Notes: generated from the letters alone by a model not told the origin. Shown: positions 6,557-16,328, counted from the first letter of the stretch. The stretch is 22,461 nucleotides of DNA from CAVPKN01 sp964588495 (GCA_964588495.1 CAZPPS010000038.1:1-22461), one strand, 5' to 3'. Made by a program: numbers and translations.

Positions 6557-8005
6557 ATGCGCATTTCTCTCTGCTTATTTTCATCTCTTCTTTTCCTATG
6601 CGGCGGCTGCAGCTATTTTATGCCCAATCCGTGGTGTCCTCCGCCACCATCGGCCAAATGTCCAACCACAGAAACATTTTCCTGCACAAATCCAACAGTG
6701 GCTCCCGTGATTCCTGATGCTTGCGCGTGTCTTTCTTTAGCAGAACTGGTCGATATCGGACTGCAAAATAGCCCTGCAACACGCTCTGCCTGGTATCTTG
6801 CCAAACAAGCTTCTGCAGATGTAGGCACAGCTCGTGGTGCCTTTTTACCGTCTTGGGACCTTCAATTGTTTTGGTTAAAAGAGTCTTTTCCTCAAACTGC
6901 TATCAACGACTTTTTTACATTTAGAGAAGAGATTCAAGGTTTTACTGTGAGCACTACCTACCTTCTCTTTGATTTTGGAGGGAGAAACGCTAACTTAAAA
7001 TCAGCCTTAGCAGCCCTTTCCAGCCTGTGTTGGAGGTATAATTGGCAAGTACAGACGGTGATGAACCGTGTCATCCAGAGTTATTACAACTATATCTTTT
7101 ATCAAGGCATTGTTCAAACAGATAGAGCAACTGTCGAAGATAATAGAACCACGGTAGAAGCTGCGACTGCAAGAAGAAGCGCAGGTGTTACCAGTAGAGC
7201 CGATGAGCTGCAAGCAAAAACTGTCCTTGTGCAGTCTCAAATCACTTTAGAACAAGATCTGGGCAATTTCGCTGTCGCTCAGGCCAGACTTGTGCAAGCT
7301 CTAGGTCTGCCCCCCGATACCCCGCTTTGTATTTCCGAGCTTCCAGGCAAAATAGCAGGAGAAGCTATTTGTGAAGATATGTCTGTCCTTCTTCAAGCAA
7401 CAAAAGAGCGGCGCGGCGATCTTAAAGCACAAAGAGCCAATATCCTTCAAAGACGCTTTCAGGTTCAAATCGCACAGTCTACTCTTTTGCCCAACGCTAA
7501 CACACAAATTACAGCCGGAAAAGAGGCAATCGACGGCTCCCGCTATCTTGACACATACACAGTCCAGCTTAATCTTAACGTTCCCCTCTTCCATGGCTTT
7601 GCAGATACGAATGCCTATAGAAAAGCTCAAGCGGCTGTTTTAGAGGCCCAAGCCACATTGGATCTACAAGAACTCGACGCATTTTTACAAACTCTGACCG
7701 ATTACTTCCAGCTTGTAGCAGCTCAAAAAGTGTTAACTTATAGCGATTCCTATATTGCGATTGCCACAGAAAATCGTGAAGTTGCCTTTGCCAACTATAT
7801 CGCAGGAAGGACAACGATTCTTGATTTGATGCTGGCCAATAACTCGCTGGATATTGCCCGCAAACAGCTTGTGCAGGCAAAAGCCAACTTTTTAACCAAC
7901 CTTGCCAATCTAGCCTACGATACAGGGAGCATTACTGTTGAAGATCTCTATTGTTTAGGACCTCATAAATACCCCCCATGGACGGAACATGCTGAAGAAA
8001 ACTAA
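6557..8005 (+). CDS. TolC/OprM-type outer membrane factor of an RND efflux system
   Basis: Outer membrane efflux protein, the exit duct of a tripartite pump. The ATG at 6557 gives 482 residues; a TTG seven codons upstream is possible but has no ribosome site. The N-terminus is a signal sequence ending LFLCGGCS, an imperfect lipobox, so a lipoprotein is likely but not certain. The mature part shows the two-fold repeated Ala/Gln/Leu-rich helical pattern of the family, with segments such as VEAATARRSAGVTSRADELQ in the first half and EVAFANYIAGRTTILDLMLA in the second, each feeding a long coiled helix. It is first in an operon and overlaps the adaptor gene by 17 bases. Confidence 0.92.
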   Translation: MRISLCLFSSLLFLCGGCSYFMPNPWCPPPPSAKCPTTETFSCTNPTVAPVIPDACACLSLAELVDIGLQNSPATRSAWYLAKQASADVGTARGAFLPSWDLQLFWLKESFPQTAINDFFTFREEIQGFTVSTTYLLFDFGGRNANLKSALAALSSLCWRYNWQVQTVMNRVIQSYYNYIFYQGIVQTDRATVEDNRTTVEAATARRSAGVTSRADELQAKTVLVQSQITLEQDLGNFAVAQARLVQALGLPPDTPLCISELPGKIAGEAICEDMSVLLQATKERRGDLKAQRANILQRRFQVQIAQSTLLPNANTQITAGKEAIDGSRYLDTYTVQLNLNVPLFHGFADTNAYRKAQAAVLEAQATLDLQELDAFLQTLTDYFQLVAAQKVLTYSDSYIAIATENREVAFANYIAGRTTILDLMLANNSLDIARKQLVQAKANFLTNLANLAYDTGSITVEDLYCLGPHKYPPWTEHAEEN

Positions 8006-9086
8006 CTATTTAATTGCTCTAACCCTTCTTTTTTGCGGCTGCGAAAAAAAACCGACACCTGAGACTCCCAAATCCCCTGTTCAGGTAGGTGTGGTCAGAA
8101 TTGAAAATGTCCCCAATTTCGTCAAAGGGGTAGGGCAACTGATACCCGCAGTTGAAGTGAGCTTAAGGGCACAAGTAACAGGAACATTAACAAGTGTGCT
8201 CTTTACCGATGGCCAAAGGGTCAACGAGGGGGATCTTTTGATGACAATCGATCCCCGTGTCTATGAAGCTGCTCTACAGCAAGCGCAGGGTCAACTCCAA
8301 GACAATCAGGCACGCTTGCGCTATGCCCAGGAATTTGCGAATACATATGGAAAACTTGTCGGAAATGAGTACGTCTCTAGACTCGATTATGAGCAGGCCC
8401 TTCAAAATGTCGATGTTTATAAAGCCGGCATTGAACAGGCCCGTGCCGCCATCAAAAAAGCAGAGGTCGATCTGGGTTATACGCAAGTACGCGCCCCTTT
8501 TAGAGGTTATTTGGGTCTCCGAAAATATGACCCCGGAAACTATGTTGCAGCCACTCCTGACGAGATCTTGGTCACTTTGAAAAAAATCACCCCCCTTTCT
8601 GTGAGATTTTTCCTCTCTTCGCACTATCTTGCAGACATACAAACCTATCAAAAAGAGGCCCCCCTTTATCTCGAAGCGGAACTTCCTAATATGCCGGAAA
8701 ACCGCCTCAAGGGGTCTCTTTGGTTCATCGATAATAATGTGGATGCCAATACTGGGATGATCACTTTGGAAGGAAATCTACCCAACGAAGATGAACGGGG
8801 CTGGCCTGGGCAATTTGTCAGAGTTCATTTACGTCTCAATACTCTTGAAAATGCCGTTCTGGTTCCAAGACAAGCCGTGATTCTTGGAGAACAAGGCTAC
8901 TATGTTTTTGTTCTCGATGAGGAAAAAATGCAGGTCACTATGCGCTCGATTACAAAAGGAATTACATACAAAGATTCCTATGTTGTTTTGACAGGCTTAA
9001 AAGAGGGAGAAAAAGTGGTTATCGATGGCCAACTGAATCTTGTAAACAACACGGCAGTCTATATTCCGACGGATGATAAACCATGA
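7989..9086 (+). CDS. RND efflux periplasmic adaptor (membrane fusion protein)
   Basis: A 365-residue HlyD/AcrA-type adaptor that bridges the inner-membrane pump and the outer membrane duct. The N-terminal signal ends in LLFCGCEKK, a lipoprotein-like site. Domain order is as usual: barrel-sandwich half (SLRAQVTGTLTSVLFTDGQ, about 55-75), a helical hairpin (about 90-155) rich in Gln and Ala, the returning lipoyl half (YTQVRAPFRGYLG), a beta-barrel (WPGQFVRVHLRL) and a membrane-proximal domain (LVPRQAVILGEQGYYVFVLD). The start overlaps the outer membrane factor and the stop overlaps the pump start as ATGA, indicating translational coupling. Confidence 0.95.
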   Translation: MLKKTNYLIALTLLFCGCEKKPTPETPKSPVQVGVVRIENVPNFVKGVGQLIPAVEVSLRAQVTGTLTSVLFTDGQRVNEGDLLMTIDPRVYEAALQQAQGQLQDNQARLRYAQEFANTYGKLVGNEYVSRLDYEQALQNVDVYKAGIEQARAAIKKAEVDLGYTQVRAPFRGYLGLRKYDPGNYVAATPDEILVTLKKITPLSVRFFLSSHYLADIQTYQKEAPLYLEAELPNMPENRLKGSLWFIDNNVDANTGMITLEGNLPNEDERGWPGQFVRVHLRLNTLENAVLVPRQAVILGEQGYYVFVLDEEKMQVTMRSITKGITYKDSYVVLTGLKEGEKVVIDGQLNLVNNTAVYIPTDDKP

Positions 9087-12000
9087 ATCTATCTGCTCCT
9101 TTTATCAACCGTCCGATCATGACAACACTTACGATGCTCGCCCTTTTGCTTTTTGGGATTATAGCATTTAAATCATTGCCAATTAGCGATTTACCTAACA
9201 TTGATTACCCTACAATCACTGTGAGCGCAGCCCAACCTGGAGGCTCTCCAGAGTACATGGCCTCGCTTGTAGCCTCTCCCTTAGAGAACCAGCTGGTAAG
9301 CATTTCCGGATTGGATACAATGACATCAAAAAACAGTATCGGCTCAACCCAAATTGTGTTGAATTTTGATTACTCGGTCGATGTCACAGCAAAACAGGTG
9401 GAAGTGGCTCAAGCCATCACTGCAGCTCTTTCCAATTTGCCCCCCCTGCCTACAAACCCTATCTATAAGAAAATCAATCCGTCACATGCGCCCATCATGT
9501 TTCTAGTGTTGACATCGTCCACAAATACCTTAGCAGACCTTTATGACACGGCTTACAATCTCCTTGCCCAGCCCCTTTCCATGCTTAAAGGGATCTCTCA
9601 AGTTCAAACCTATGGTCTTGCCTTTGCGATTCGTGTCCAAGCAGACCCTATGAAGCTGATGAGTCATAAACTCGATTTAATCGGTTTGCAAAGTGCCTTG
9701 GTAAACGCCAATCCAAACCTTGCCTCTGGACAAGTTCGGGGTCAATTTGTTGCACAAAACATCAATACGTTGGGCATGATCAGCGAACCTGAAACATATG
9801 ATAGTGTCATTGCAAGAGAAGACAACGGCATTCCCTTATATGTGGGCGATGTCGCTGATAGTATCGCAGGTCTTGAAGCGCGCGATCCCTTCTTTCACTA
9901 CGTCACAAACGAATTTGATAGACCCACTGTGATCCTTGCCATTTCAAGACTGCCCGAATCAAATACCTTGGAAATTGCCAATGAGATCTATGAAAGACTC
10001 CCTGCTTTGCAAAAAGCAATCCCTGCTTCTATGGAGTTGAGTATCTTCTACGATAAATCGCAACCTATTGTCCAATCTGTAGAAGAGGTTGAAATCACCC
10101 TGATCATTGCAGTTATTCTCGTGGTTCTTGTGATCTTCCTCTATCTTGGTAAGCTCACCGAGACCATTATTCCTTCTCTTGTCCTTCCCATGTCCATTAT
10201 TTCGACCTTTATTATCATGTTGATGGCAGGTTTTAATCTCGATATCCTCTCCCTTTTGGCGCTAACGCTCTCGGTAGGTTTTGTGGTCGACGATTCCATC
10301 GTCGTCATGGAAAATATTGTCCGCCATATCGAAATGGAAAAACCTCCCTTTGAAGCCGCTCTAGATGGTTCCCGAGAAATCAGCACCACCGTTTTGACAA
10401 TGACAATTGCCCTTTCTGCTGTGTTTATTCCCTTTATCTGGATGCCAGGGATTTTAGGAAGGGTGTTTCACGAATTTGCAGTTACAATCGTTGCAGCCAT
10501 ACTCTGTTCTGGCCTGATCTCCTTGACCTTAAATCCCATGCTCTGCAGCCGTTTCCTCAAACCTCGTTCCAAAACCAAGCAAAAGCCTACATTTACACAA
10601 AGAATGAACGCCAAATTGGTTACAAAATATGAATGGTTGTTGCTCCATAGCATCCACTTTCAGAAAACGACCTTATTTGTTGGCCTACTTTGCATCGGTT
10701 TATCTTTTTATTTTGTCTTTACATTGAAAACCGACTTTTTGCCTGCAGCTAACCTTGATATCATTCAAGGCCTGCACCTCTTGCAAGAAGGTTCGAGTAA
10801 AGTGAATACCATCGCTCATATGCAAGAAATCAATAAAATCATCCGCAAAAATCCCTACCAGAACGGCTTTATCAGCATTGCAAACGATGATTCTGGAGCC
10901 AGCTATATTCACTTGGTAGATTCGAGTAAACGCCCCACAAGCACGCGCGTGGCTCAACAAATTAGAAATGAGGTTTCAAAAGTTGTCGGGGTAAATACCT
11001 ATCTTAAACCCTTTCCATTGATCAACCTGGCAATTGGGGCAGGGGGAGGGCTTGGAGATTATCAATATACGCTCTACAGTATTGACAGTAAAAAACTCTA
11101 TCCTGCAGCCAAAGAATTTATTGAGGCCATGCAGAAGATGCCAGAACTGGTCGGGGTCAATAGCGACATGCGCGTAAACAATCCCCAGCTTAACATCACG
11201 ATTGATAGAGACCGGGCAGGGATTTATGGGATCACGGCAGAAGATATCGAAAGAACCTTGCAACTGGCCTACGGAGGCGGTCGTATTGCCATATTTAGCA
11301 AAAACCTTAACCTCTATGATTTAATACTCGAAGTTTCCCCAAACTTCAATCTCTTGACAGAGGATCTCGATCTACTCTACATCCGCGCCCCAACAACTGG
11401 AGGACTGGTTCCTTTAACCTCTGTAGCTACGTGGGAGCCTATCATTGCCCCCTCTTCGATCAGCCACGTTGATACCTTCGATGCTGTGACGATTTCATTT
11501 AGTTTAGCCGAAGGTGTGGCAATTGGCCCTGTCCTTGATAAAATCGATCGACTTGCCAAATCGACACTCCCCAGCGATATCATTGCCCAAGTCAAAGGGG
11601 CTGGCGAAGTTTTTAGAAAAACCTTTACAGCCCTTAAGTGGCTCTTCCTCCTGGCCGTTCTTGTGATTTATCTCTTGCTAGGCATTCTCTATGAGAGCTT
11701 TATCCATCCTGTCACCGTTCTATCTGCCCTTCCAGTTGCAGCTTTAGGAGCCCTTGCAACCCTATGGATCTTCGACTATCCCCTTTCACTCTACAGCGTC
11801 GTTGGAATTGTCGTTCTTATCGGCATCGTCCAAAAAAACGGGATCATGATGATCGATTTTGCTCTCGAATATCGTGAAAAGCTAGGCGAAAGTGCCCACC
11901 TTGCCATCGTGGAAGCGTGTAAAGCCCGCTTTAGGCCCATTTTGATGACCACTTTGGCAGCGATGATGGGAGCTGTCCCTGTCGCTATCGGCTGGGGAGT

Positions 12001-12187
12001 TAACGCTCCCAACAACCGCCCCGTCGGCCTCGTGATCATAGGCGGCCTCCTCTTCTCCCAGCTTATCACCCTCTTCCTCACCCCCGTGGTCTTCCTCTAC
12101 ATGGAAAGCCTCCAGGAGTGGATCAACTCACGCTTCCGCAGCCACACCTACACGAAAGAAGATCCCCAATCGAAACCAAGAACGTGA
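9083..12187 (+). CDS. RND family inner-membrane efflux pump (HAE1/MdtBC-like)
   Basis: A 1034-residue proton-driven exporter with the expected two-fold layout: TM1, a large periplasmic loop, TM2-6, a second loop and TM7-12. The proton relay carboxylates are Asp403-Asp404 in VGFVVDDSIVVMENI (TM4), and the TM10 lysine is present in GIVQKNGIMMID. The N-terminus NLSAPFINRPIMTTLTMLALL is characteristic, and the sequence resembles the MdtB/MdtC branch by eye. Substrates (drugs, bile salts, metals) cannot be told. It is third in the operon, overlapping the adaptor stop by four bases. No clear terminator follows within the next 170 bases. Confidence 0.96.
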   Translation: MNLSAPFINRPIMTTLTMLALLLFGIIAFKSLPISDLPNIDYPTITVSAAQPGGSPEYMASLVASPLENQLVSISGLDTMTSKNSIGSTQIVLNFDYSVDVTAKQVEVAQAITAALSNLPPLPTNPIYKKINPSHAPIMFLVLTSSTNTLADLYDTAYNLLAQPLSMLKGISQVQTYGLAFAIRVQADPMKLMSHKLDLIGLQSALVNANPNLASGQVRGQFVAQNINTLGMISEPETYDSVIAREDNGIPLYVGDVADSIAGLEARDPFFHYVTNEFDRPTVILAISRLPESNTLEIANEIYERLPALQKAIPASMELSIFYDKSQPIVQSVEEVEITLIIAVILVVLVIFLYLGKLTETIIPSLVLPMSIISTFIIMLMAGFNLDILSLLALTLSVGFVVDDSIVVMENIVRHIEMEKPPFEAALDGSREISTTVLTMTIALSAVFIPFIWMPGILGRVFHEFAVTIVAAILCSGLISLTLNPMLCSRFLKPRSKTKQKPTFTQRMNAKLVTKYEWLLLHSIHFQKTTLFVGLLCIGLSFYFVFTLKTDFLPAANLDIIQGLHLLQEGSSKVNTIAHMQEINKIIRKNPYQNGFISIANDDSGASYIHLVDSSKRPTSTRVAQQIRNEVSKVVGVNTYLKPFPLINLAIGAGGGLGDYQYTLYSIDSKKLYPAAKEFIEAMQKMPELVGVNSDMRVNNPQLNITIDRDRAGIYGITAEDIERTLQLAYGGGRIAIFSKNLNLYDLILEVSPNFNLLTEDLDLLYIRAPTTGGLVPLTSVATWEPIIAPSSISHVDTFDAVTISFSLAEGVAIGPVLDKIDRLAKSTLPSDIIAQVKGAGEVFRKTFTALKWLFLLAVLVIYLLLGILYESFIHPVTVLSALPVAALGALATLWIFDYPLSLYSVVGIVVLIGIVQKNGIMMIDFALEYREKLGESAHLAIVEACKARFRPILMTTLAAMMGAVPVAIGWGVNAPNNRPVGLVIIGGLLFSQLITLFLTPVVFLYMESLQEWINSRFRSHTYTKEDPQSKPRT

Positions 12188-12361
12188 CGCAACTGAAGCA
12201 AATCAACACGAGAGGCGCTAGAAAATTAAATGATTCTTCTCTCGATTCTTGCGCGCCTCCCCGCCTCTGCTGTGATGCGCTTCGGGCATAGAGGACGGCT
12301 GGATCTCAGTCTCGCACGGAAAAAATCGCAAGAATTTATTGTTTCATGTAAACTGTTTGCC
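12188..12361. other. Spacer between the RND operon and the ABC exporter genes
   Basis: The spacer holds an in-frame upstream ATG (12230) that would add 44 residues to the ABC ATPase, with no similarity to the family. The pair GAGGCGC (12212-12218) and GCGCCTC (12253-12259) could form a weak stem with a long loop. I see no convincing terminator, promoter or small gene. Confidence 0.4.
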
Positions 12362-13285
12362 ATGTCTTCGGTTTTAAAGGTTACAGATTTACGGAAACGG
12401 TATGGCAAGAAAGGCGATCGCTTTGCTGTCGATGGGGTCTCTTTTGAACTGAAGGAAGGGGAGATTTTGGGGCTTTTAGGACCCAATGGCTCTGGGAAAA
12501 CGACGACCATTCAGATGCTTTTGGGAACACTTGCCCTCACTTCAGGCTCGATTGTTTATTTTGGGAAAGATTTTTTAAAGCACCGCTCTGAAATTCTTCA
12601 ACATGTCTCTTTTGCAAGCACTTATACAAGTTTGCCTCATGTGCTGACCGTGGAAGAAAACCTGAAATGCTTTGGCCGTCTTTATGGGGTGACTCAGATT
12701 GATCCTAAAATCGACCCCTTGTTGGAACGTTTTGGTTTGGCAAAAGAGAAAAAGACCAATGTCTCAGCGTTATCTGCCGGACAAGTGACTCGTCTGATGC
12801 TTGTAAAAGCCTTTTTTACCGACCCCAAAGTTGCCCTTCTCGATGAGCCGACAGCCTCTTTAGATCCCGATATTGCCCATGACGTCTGTCAGTTTTTGCT
12901 TGAAAAAAGGGAACAAACGGGCCTCTCCATCCTCTTTACCTGCCACAAGATGGAAGAAGTGGCAGAAGTTTGTGATCGCGTCGTTGTCTTGAAAAAAGGA
13001 AAAATCATTGCCGATGATTTGCCTGCAAATCTAGCAAAAAGTGTCTCCTTCTTCCGCATCCATTTGACGATTGTCGAGGGTTTGGAAGGGGCAATTGCTT
13101 TAGCTAACCAAGAAAATATGCCTTTCGAACTTGCCCACAACACCATGACCTGCTTTTTAGATGAAAAACAAGTTCCTGGTTTTCTTAATGCTCTTATGCG
13201 CGCTAATGTCTCTTACGCCAGCATCCGGATCGAAGAACCTACCTTAGAAGACTACTTTTTGAGCATCACGGGGACAAAAGAATGA
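12362..13285 (+). CDS. ABC-2 type exporter, ATP-binding subunit
   Basis: An ABC ATPase of 307 residues from the ATG at 12362, where the family homology begins (SSVLKVTDLRKRYG). Walker A is GPNGSGKT at 40-47, the signature is LSAGQ at 137-141, Walker B is VALLDEP at 157-163, and the H-loop His is 195. The usual Q-loop glutamine is replaced (FASTYTSLPHVLTV, around 84-97); to my knowledge a related SSPYxxLP form marks one subgroup of ABC-2 exporters, so this is probably a lineage feature and not damage. The last 70 residues are a C-terminal accessory domain. No clear ribosome site precedes the ATG. The permease gene overlaps the stop as ATGA. Confidence 0.9.
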   Translation: MSSVLKVTDLRKRYGKKGDRFAVDGVSFELKEGEILGLLGPNGSGKTTTIQMLLGTLALTSGSIVYFGKDFLKHRSEILQHVSFASTYTSLPHVLTVEENLKCFGRLYGVTQIDPKIDPLLERFGLAKEKKTNVSALSAGQVTRLMLVKAFFTDPKVALLDEPTASLDPDIAHDVCQFLLEKREQTGLSILFTCHKMEEVAEVCDRVVVLKKGKIIADDLPANLAKSVSFFRIHLTIVEGLEGAIALANQENMPFELAHNTMTCFLDEKQVPGFLNALMRANVSYASIRIEEPTLEDYFLSITGTKE

Positions 13286-14067
13286 ATATTCAGCGGATTC
13301 TAGGCGTTTTTTTCCGTTACTTTTATGTCATGAAACGGGGCATGATGCACCTTTCAGACGTTTTCTATTGGCCCCTTGTCGATATTTTCATCTGGGGAAT
13401 CACCTCTTTGTGGATCCAATCTCAAGTCACAGAAGTTGCCAACTTTCCCCTTGTCCTCATGACAGGTCTCATATTCTGGCAGATCAGCTGGCGAGGCTCC
13501 ATTGATATCTCAATCTGTATTCTGCAAGAGCTTTGGCAGCGCAACCTCGTCAACTTCTTTTCAACTCCCTTGAAGTTTTCAGAATGGATCTCGGGAATTA
13601 TTCTGCTCTCGTTCTGCAAGCTCTTTTGTTCAATAGCTTTTGGCGCCTTAGTCGTGTACCTGCTTTATGCCTTGAATGTGTTTACAATTGGCTGGGCTTT
13701 TTTGCCCTATGCAGCCTCTTTGCTTATGTTTGGATGGACAATTGGTTTCATTGCCTCAAGCGCGATCGTCTACTGGGGTCAGACTGTCGAAATGTTTGCC
13801 TGGATGATTGGAGGCTTGTTTGCCCCTTTCAGCGCCGTTTTCTATCCCGTCTCTGTTTTGCCCGTTTGGGCCCAAAAAATTGCTTGGTGCTTGCCTACGA
13901 CCTACATTTTTGAGGGAATGAGAACGATGCTTGCCACCCATGAGTTCAATCTCACCTATTTCCTAACAAGCATCGCTTTAAACATTGTGTTTTTGCTGGG
14001 ATCGATTCTTCTCTTCCGCTACATGTTCGAAAAAAGCCGCCGCAAAGGTCTTGGGCGCCTCGTCTGA
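13282..14067 (+). CDS. ABC-2 type exporter, permease subunit
   Basis: A 261-residue integral membrane protein with about six helices, matching the ABC-2 transporter fold. The N-terminus (RILGVFFRYFYVMKRG) precedes an amphipathic interface helix and TM1 (VFYWPLVDIFIWGITSLW). The loop PFSAVFYPVSVLPVWAQKIAW is the conserved ABC-2 segment before the last helices. It is translationally coupled to the ATPase through a four-base overlap, and together they should form a dimeric exporter of lipid, polysaccharide or drug; the cargo is unknown. Its stop lies only three bases from the stop of the convergent gene at 14071. Confidence 0.92.
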   Translation: MNIQRILGVFFRYFYVMKRGMMHLSDVFYWPLVDIFIWGITSLWIQSQVTEVANFPLVLMTGLIFWQISWRGSIDISICILQELWQRNLVNFFSTPLKFSEWISGIILLSFCKLFCSIAFGALVVYLLYALNVFTIGWAFLPYAASLLMFGWTIGFIASSAIVYWGQTVEMFAWMIGGLFAPFSAVFYPVSVLPVWAQKIAWCLPTTYIFEGMRTMLATHEFNLTYFLTSIALNIVFLLGSILLFRYMFEKSRRKGLGRLV

Positions 14068-14070
14068 GTT

Positions 14071-15390
14071 CTACTTAATAAAACGGTTCCAGCTGCCGTA
14101 ACGTTCTGCAATTTTCCCTTTTGGAATGTTAAGAGCAATCACAACAATGCCCCAGACAATGTGGAATATCCAGAAACTGTTCTCTTTGGACAAGTTCGAG
14201 AGAGTAAAGCCAATGACCCAAAGAGCTAATACGATATTGACAAAGCGCAAGGAGCGGGCCACTTCTGCCATCGCGATAAACGAAAAGGTTGCAACAAGAG
14301 CGCCTACAATATAGTCGTCAGGGGCAATCGAAGGAGTTATATTGAGATAATTAGGAGCAAACATCAAAGCAGCCCCAGCAATCACGGATAGCACAAGATT
14401 CCAGGGGAAAGTAACGCCCCAAAACATCGCCGCAATATTTCTCCAAACTTGACGGTTCATTGGAGGAGAACGTGTGTCCATGGGCCCTTCTTCGTAAGTT
14501 CCACCCTTCCAGAAGGTCTTCCACCTTTTACCCTTAGCACGTTTAACATATTGGAGAACGGCCACAACTTCATCGAGCGTTAGAGCAATCATGATCAACA
14601 TACACACAGCTGTGATCAGACACCACGTGCACCAATGTCCCACAATAAGAGGCTGTAACATAATCAAGAGAATACTGACAAAACCTGCCGGAACAACCAT
14701 GATTCCAAAAAGGAAGACAATCCAAGGCATGGTATACCATCTTCTGGTACTTCCCTTCAGTCCGAGCAAGACTTCTAGAGTATAGACAAGGGCTCCGAGC
14801 CCTGCATCTGAAATAGGGAAGCTTTTAGAAAGGGGCGATGTGATCACAGAGCGCGTCCCGTCATGAAAGAAAGGGTCCCAGATATAATCGATATAGCCCA
14901 GTTGGTAGGCTGCCATGTAACGGGAAGACATCCAGGCAAAAAACGTCAGGAGGATGATTGGCAGGCGCTGATTCCAGGAAGAGGGGTTGTAAGACCAGCC
15001 TGGAGGGATCTCCCCTCCCTTATTCTCAATCACACCTGGAATTCCAGGGATAATCACAGAAAGCAAAATCAAAAGGACTCCTGTGGAGGTATCGTTCAAA
15101 TATCCCACAGCATTAGGTGCCCAAAAAAGAAGAGGGGCAAATTGAAGCCAAATCCCGATGATACATATCAGCCAGGGAGCCCACGCCCTATTCCGCTTCA
15201 ATGACAAAAAGCTGAGGATCATGACCAAAATCCCGCAGAAAATATTGTTGAAGGTGACCAACATGGAATGTTGCGCAAATGTCCATGGAGTCACCATCAG
15301 CCAAAATCCGAGCGCAAACATGACGTAGCGTGTCCATATGTACTGATTTCCGTACATATCAAGTTCTGATTCTGTAGTCTTATTATTCAT
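14071..15390 (-). CDS. SPW-repeat and VKOR-like fusion membrane protein
   Basis: A 439-residue polytopic membrane protein. Residues about 20-115 form SPW-type repeats (FALGFWLMVTPWTF and IGIWLQFAPLLFW). Residues about 140-285 resemble the vitamin K epoxide reductase fold, with SPLSKSFPISDAGLGALVY and the redox motif CTWC at 254-257. The C-terminal 110 residues contain further SPW-like helices (VIAGAALMFAPNYL). The first cysteine pair of classical VKOR, expected in the loop near 172-186, is absent, so disulfide relay through the quinone is doubtful. A GAAGGA site precedes the ATG, which overlaps the TAA of the TerC-family gene by one base. It is third in the NhaD-TerC operon. Confidence 0.8.
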   Translation of the reverse strand: MNNKTTESELDMYGNQYIWTRYVMFALGFWLMVTPWTFAQHSMLVTFNNIFCGILVMILSFLSLKRNRAWAPWLICIIGIWLQFAPLLFWAPNAVGYLNDTSTGVLLILLSVIIPGIPGVIENKGGEIPPGWSYNPSSWNQRLPIILLTFFAWMSSRYMAAYQLGYIDYIWDPFFHDGTRSVITSPLSKSFPISDAGLGALVYTLEVLLGLKGSTRRWYTMPWIVFLFGIMVVPAGFVSILLIMLQPLIVGHWCTWCLITAVCMLIMIALTLDEVVAVLQYVKRAKGKRWKTFWKGGTYEEGPMDTRSPPMNRQVWRNIAAMFWGVTFPWNLVLSVIAGAALMFAPNYLNITPSIAPDDYIVGALVATFSFIAMAEVARSLRFVNIVLALWVIGFTLSNLSKENSFWIFHIVWGIVVIALNIPKGKIAERYGSWNRFIK

Positions 15391-16328
15391 TATTTTTCCT
15401 TCTTTCGCGTAATACTAAGCAAAATAGATGCCAATATGGAAATCGTGAGAATTAGAGTGATAACTCCCAATGTAATGAGCGGTGAAATTTTGTAAAAATG
15501 GGAGAGGATCATTTTGCAGCCTACGAAGACTAAAATCAGAGCAATCCCATAATGGAGGTACTTGGACAGTTTCAGTAAGCCGGCAAGGAGAAAAAACAGG
15601 GCTCGGAGTCCTAAAATCGCAAAAATGTTGGAGGTAAATACGATAAATGGATCATCTGTGATGGCTAAAATTGCTGGGATAGAATCAATTGCAAAAACAA
15701 TATCTGTGGCCTCTATCGAGAGAAGGACTATCCAAAGCAAAGTGGCATAGAGCTTACCCTCTTTACGTACAAAAAACCTGTCGCCCCTATACTCATGAAT
15801 AACTGGAAATAAGCGACTTGCAATCTTAACTAACCAGTTTTTTTCTGGATGGATCGATTTTTGCCTATTAAAGAGGAATTGAATGCCTGTGACGATTAAA
15901 AAAAGGCCAAAAACGTAAATGATAAAGTGTAAATGCTGAACAAGCGCCAGCCCGAGGAAAATAAAAACAGCTCTTGCAATAATAGCGCCTAAAATGCCCC
16001 AAAACATGACCTTATGCATTAAAGTATCAGGAGTTTGAAAGTAGCTGAATATGAGTATGAAAACAAAAAGGTTATCGACGCTCAGCGACTTTTCGATCAA
16101 ATAGCCGGTTAGAAAGTTCAAAGCAGACTCTTTGCCTTGGATGAAGTAGACATAGACATTGAAAACTAAAGCAAGGCCGACCCAAACCAGGCTCCAAATC
16201 AGCGCCTCTTTAAAAGAGATTTTGTGAGCCTTTCTGTTAAACACAAGCAGATCTAAAGCAAGAACTAAGAGAACAAGAATTCCAAAGATAACCCAATGCA
16301 TGTACATATTATTTATTTCCGTGCTCAC
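15390..16328 (-). CDS. TerC/Alx family integral membrane protein
   Basis: A TerC-family protein of up to 312 residues with about eight or nine helices. The acidic motifs that define the family are present: EKSLSVDNLFVF near residue 85 and IEATDIVFAIDSIPA in the second half, followed by SNIFAILGLRALFFLL. Members are linked to tellurite resistance, alkaline response (Alx) and manganese export; which applies here is not visible. The GTG at 16328 lies three bases past the NhaD stop. ATG codons at 16307 (residue 8) or 16301 are reasonable alternative starts because AAAGG sits too close to the GTG. It is translationally linked to both neighbours. Confidence 0.93.
   Translation of the reverse strand: MSTEINNMYMHWVIFGILVLLVLALDLLVFNRKAHKISFKEALIWSLVWVGLALVFNVYVYFIQGKESALNFLTGYLIEKSLSVDNLFVFILIFSYFQTPDTLMHKVMFWGILGAIIARAVFIFLGLALVQHLHFIIYVFGLFLIVTGIQFLFNRQKSIHPEKNWLVKIASRLFPVIHEYRGDRFFVRKEGKLYATLLWIVLLSIEATDIVFAIDSIPAILAITDDPFIVFTSNIFAILGLRALFFLLAGLLKLSKYLHYGIALILVFVGCKMILSHFYKISPLITLGVITLILTISILASILLSITRKKEK

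Noticed and set aside
12230..12361. Longer start for the ABC ATPase at ATG 12230
   Set aside because: The 44 extra residues have no ABC family character, while the domain begins right at the ATG at 12362. The choice is not certain because neither start has a clear ribosome site.
12451..12520. Damaged ABC ATPase because of the missing Q-loop glutamine and LSAGQ signature
   Set aside because: Walker A, Walker B and the H-loop are intact, and to my knowledge a subgroup of ABC-2 exporters naturally has a similar SSPYxxLP segment.
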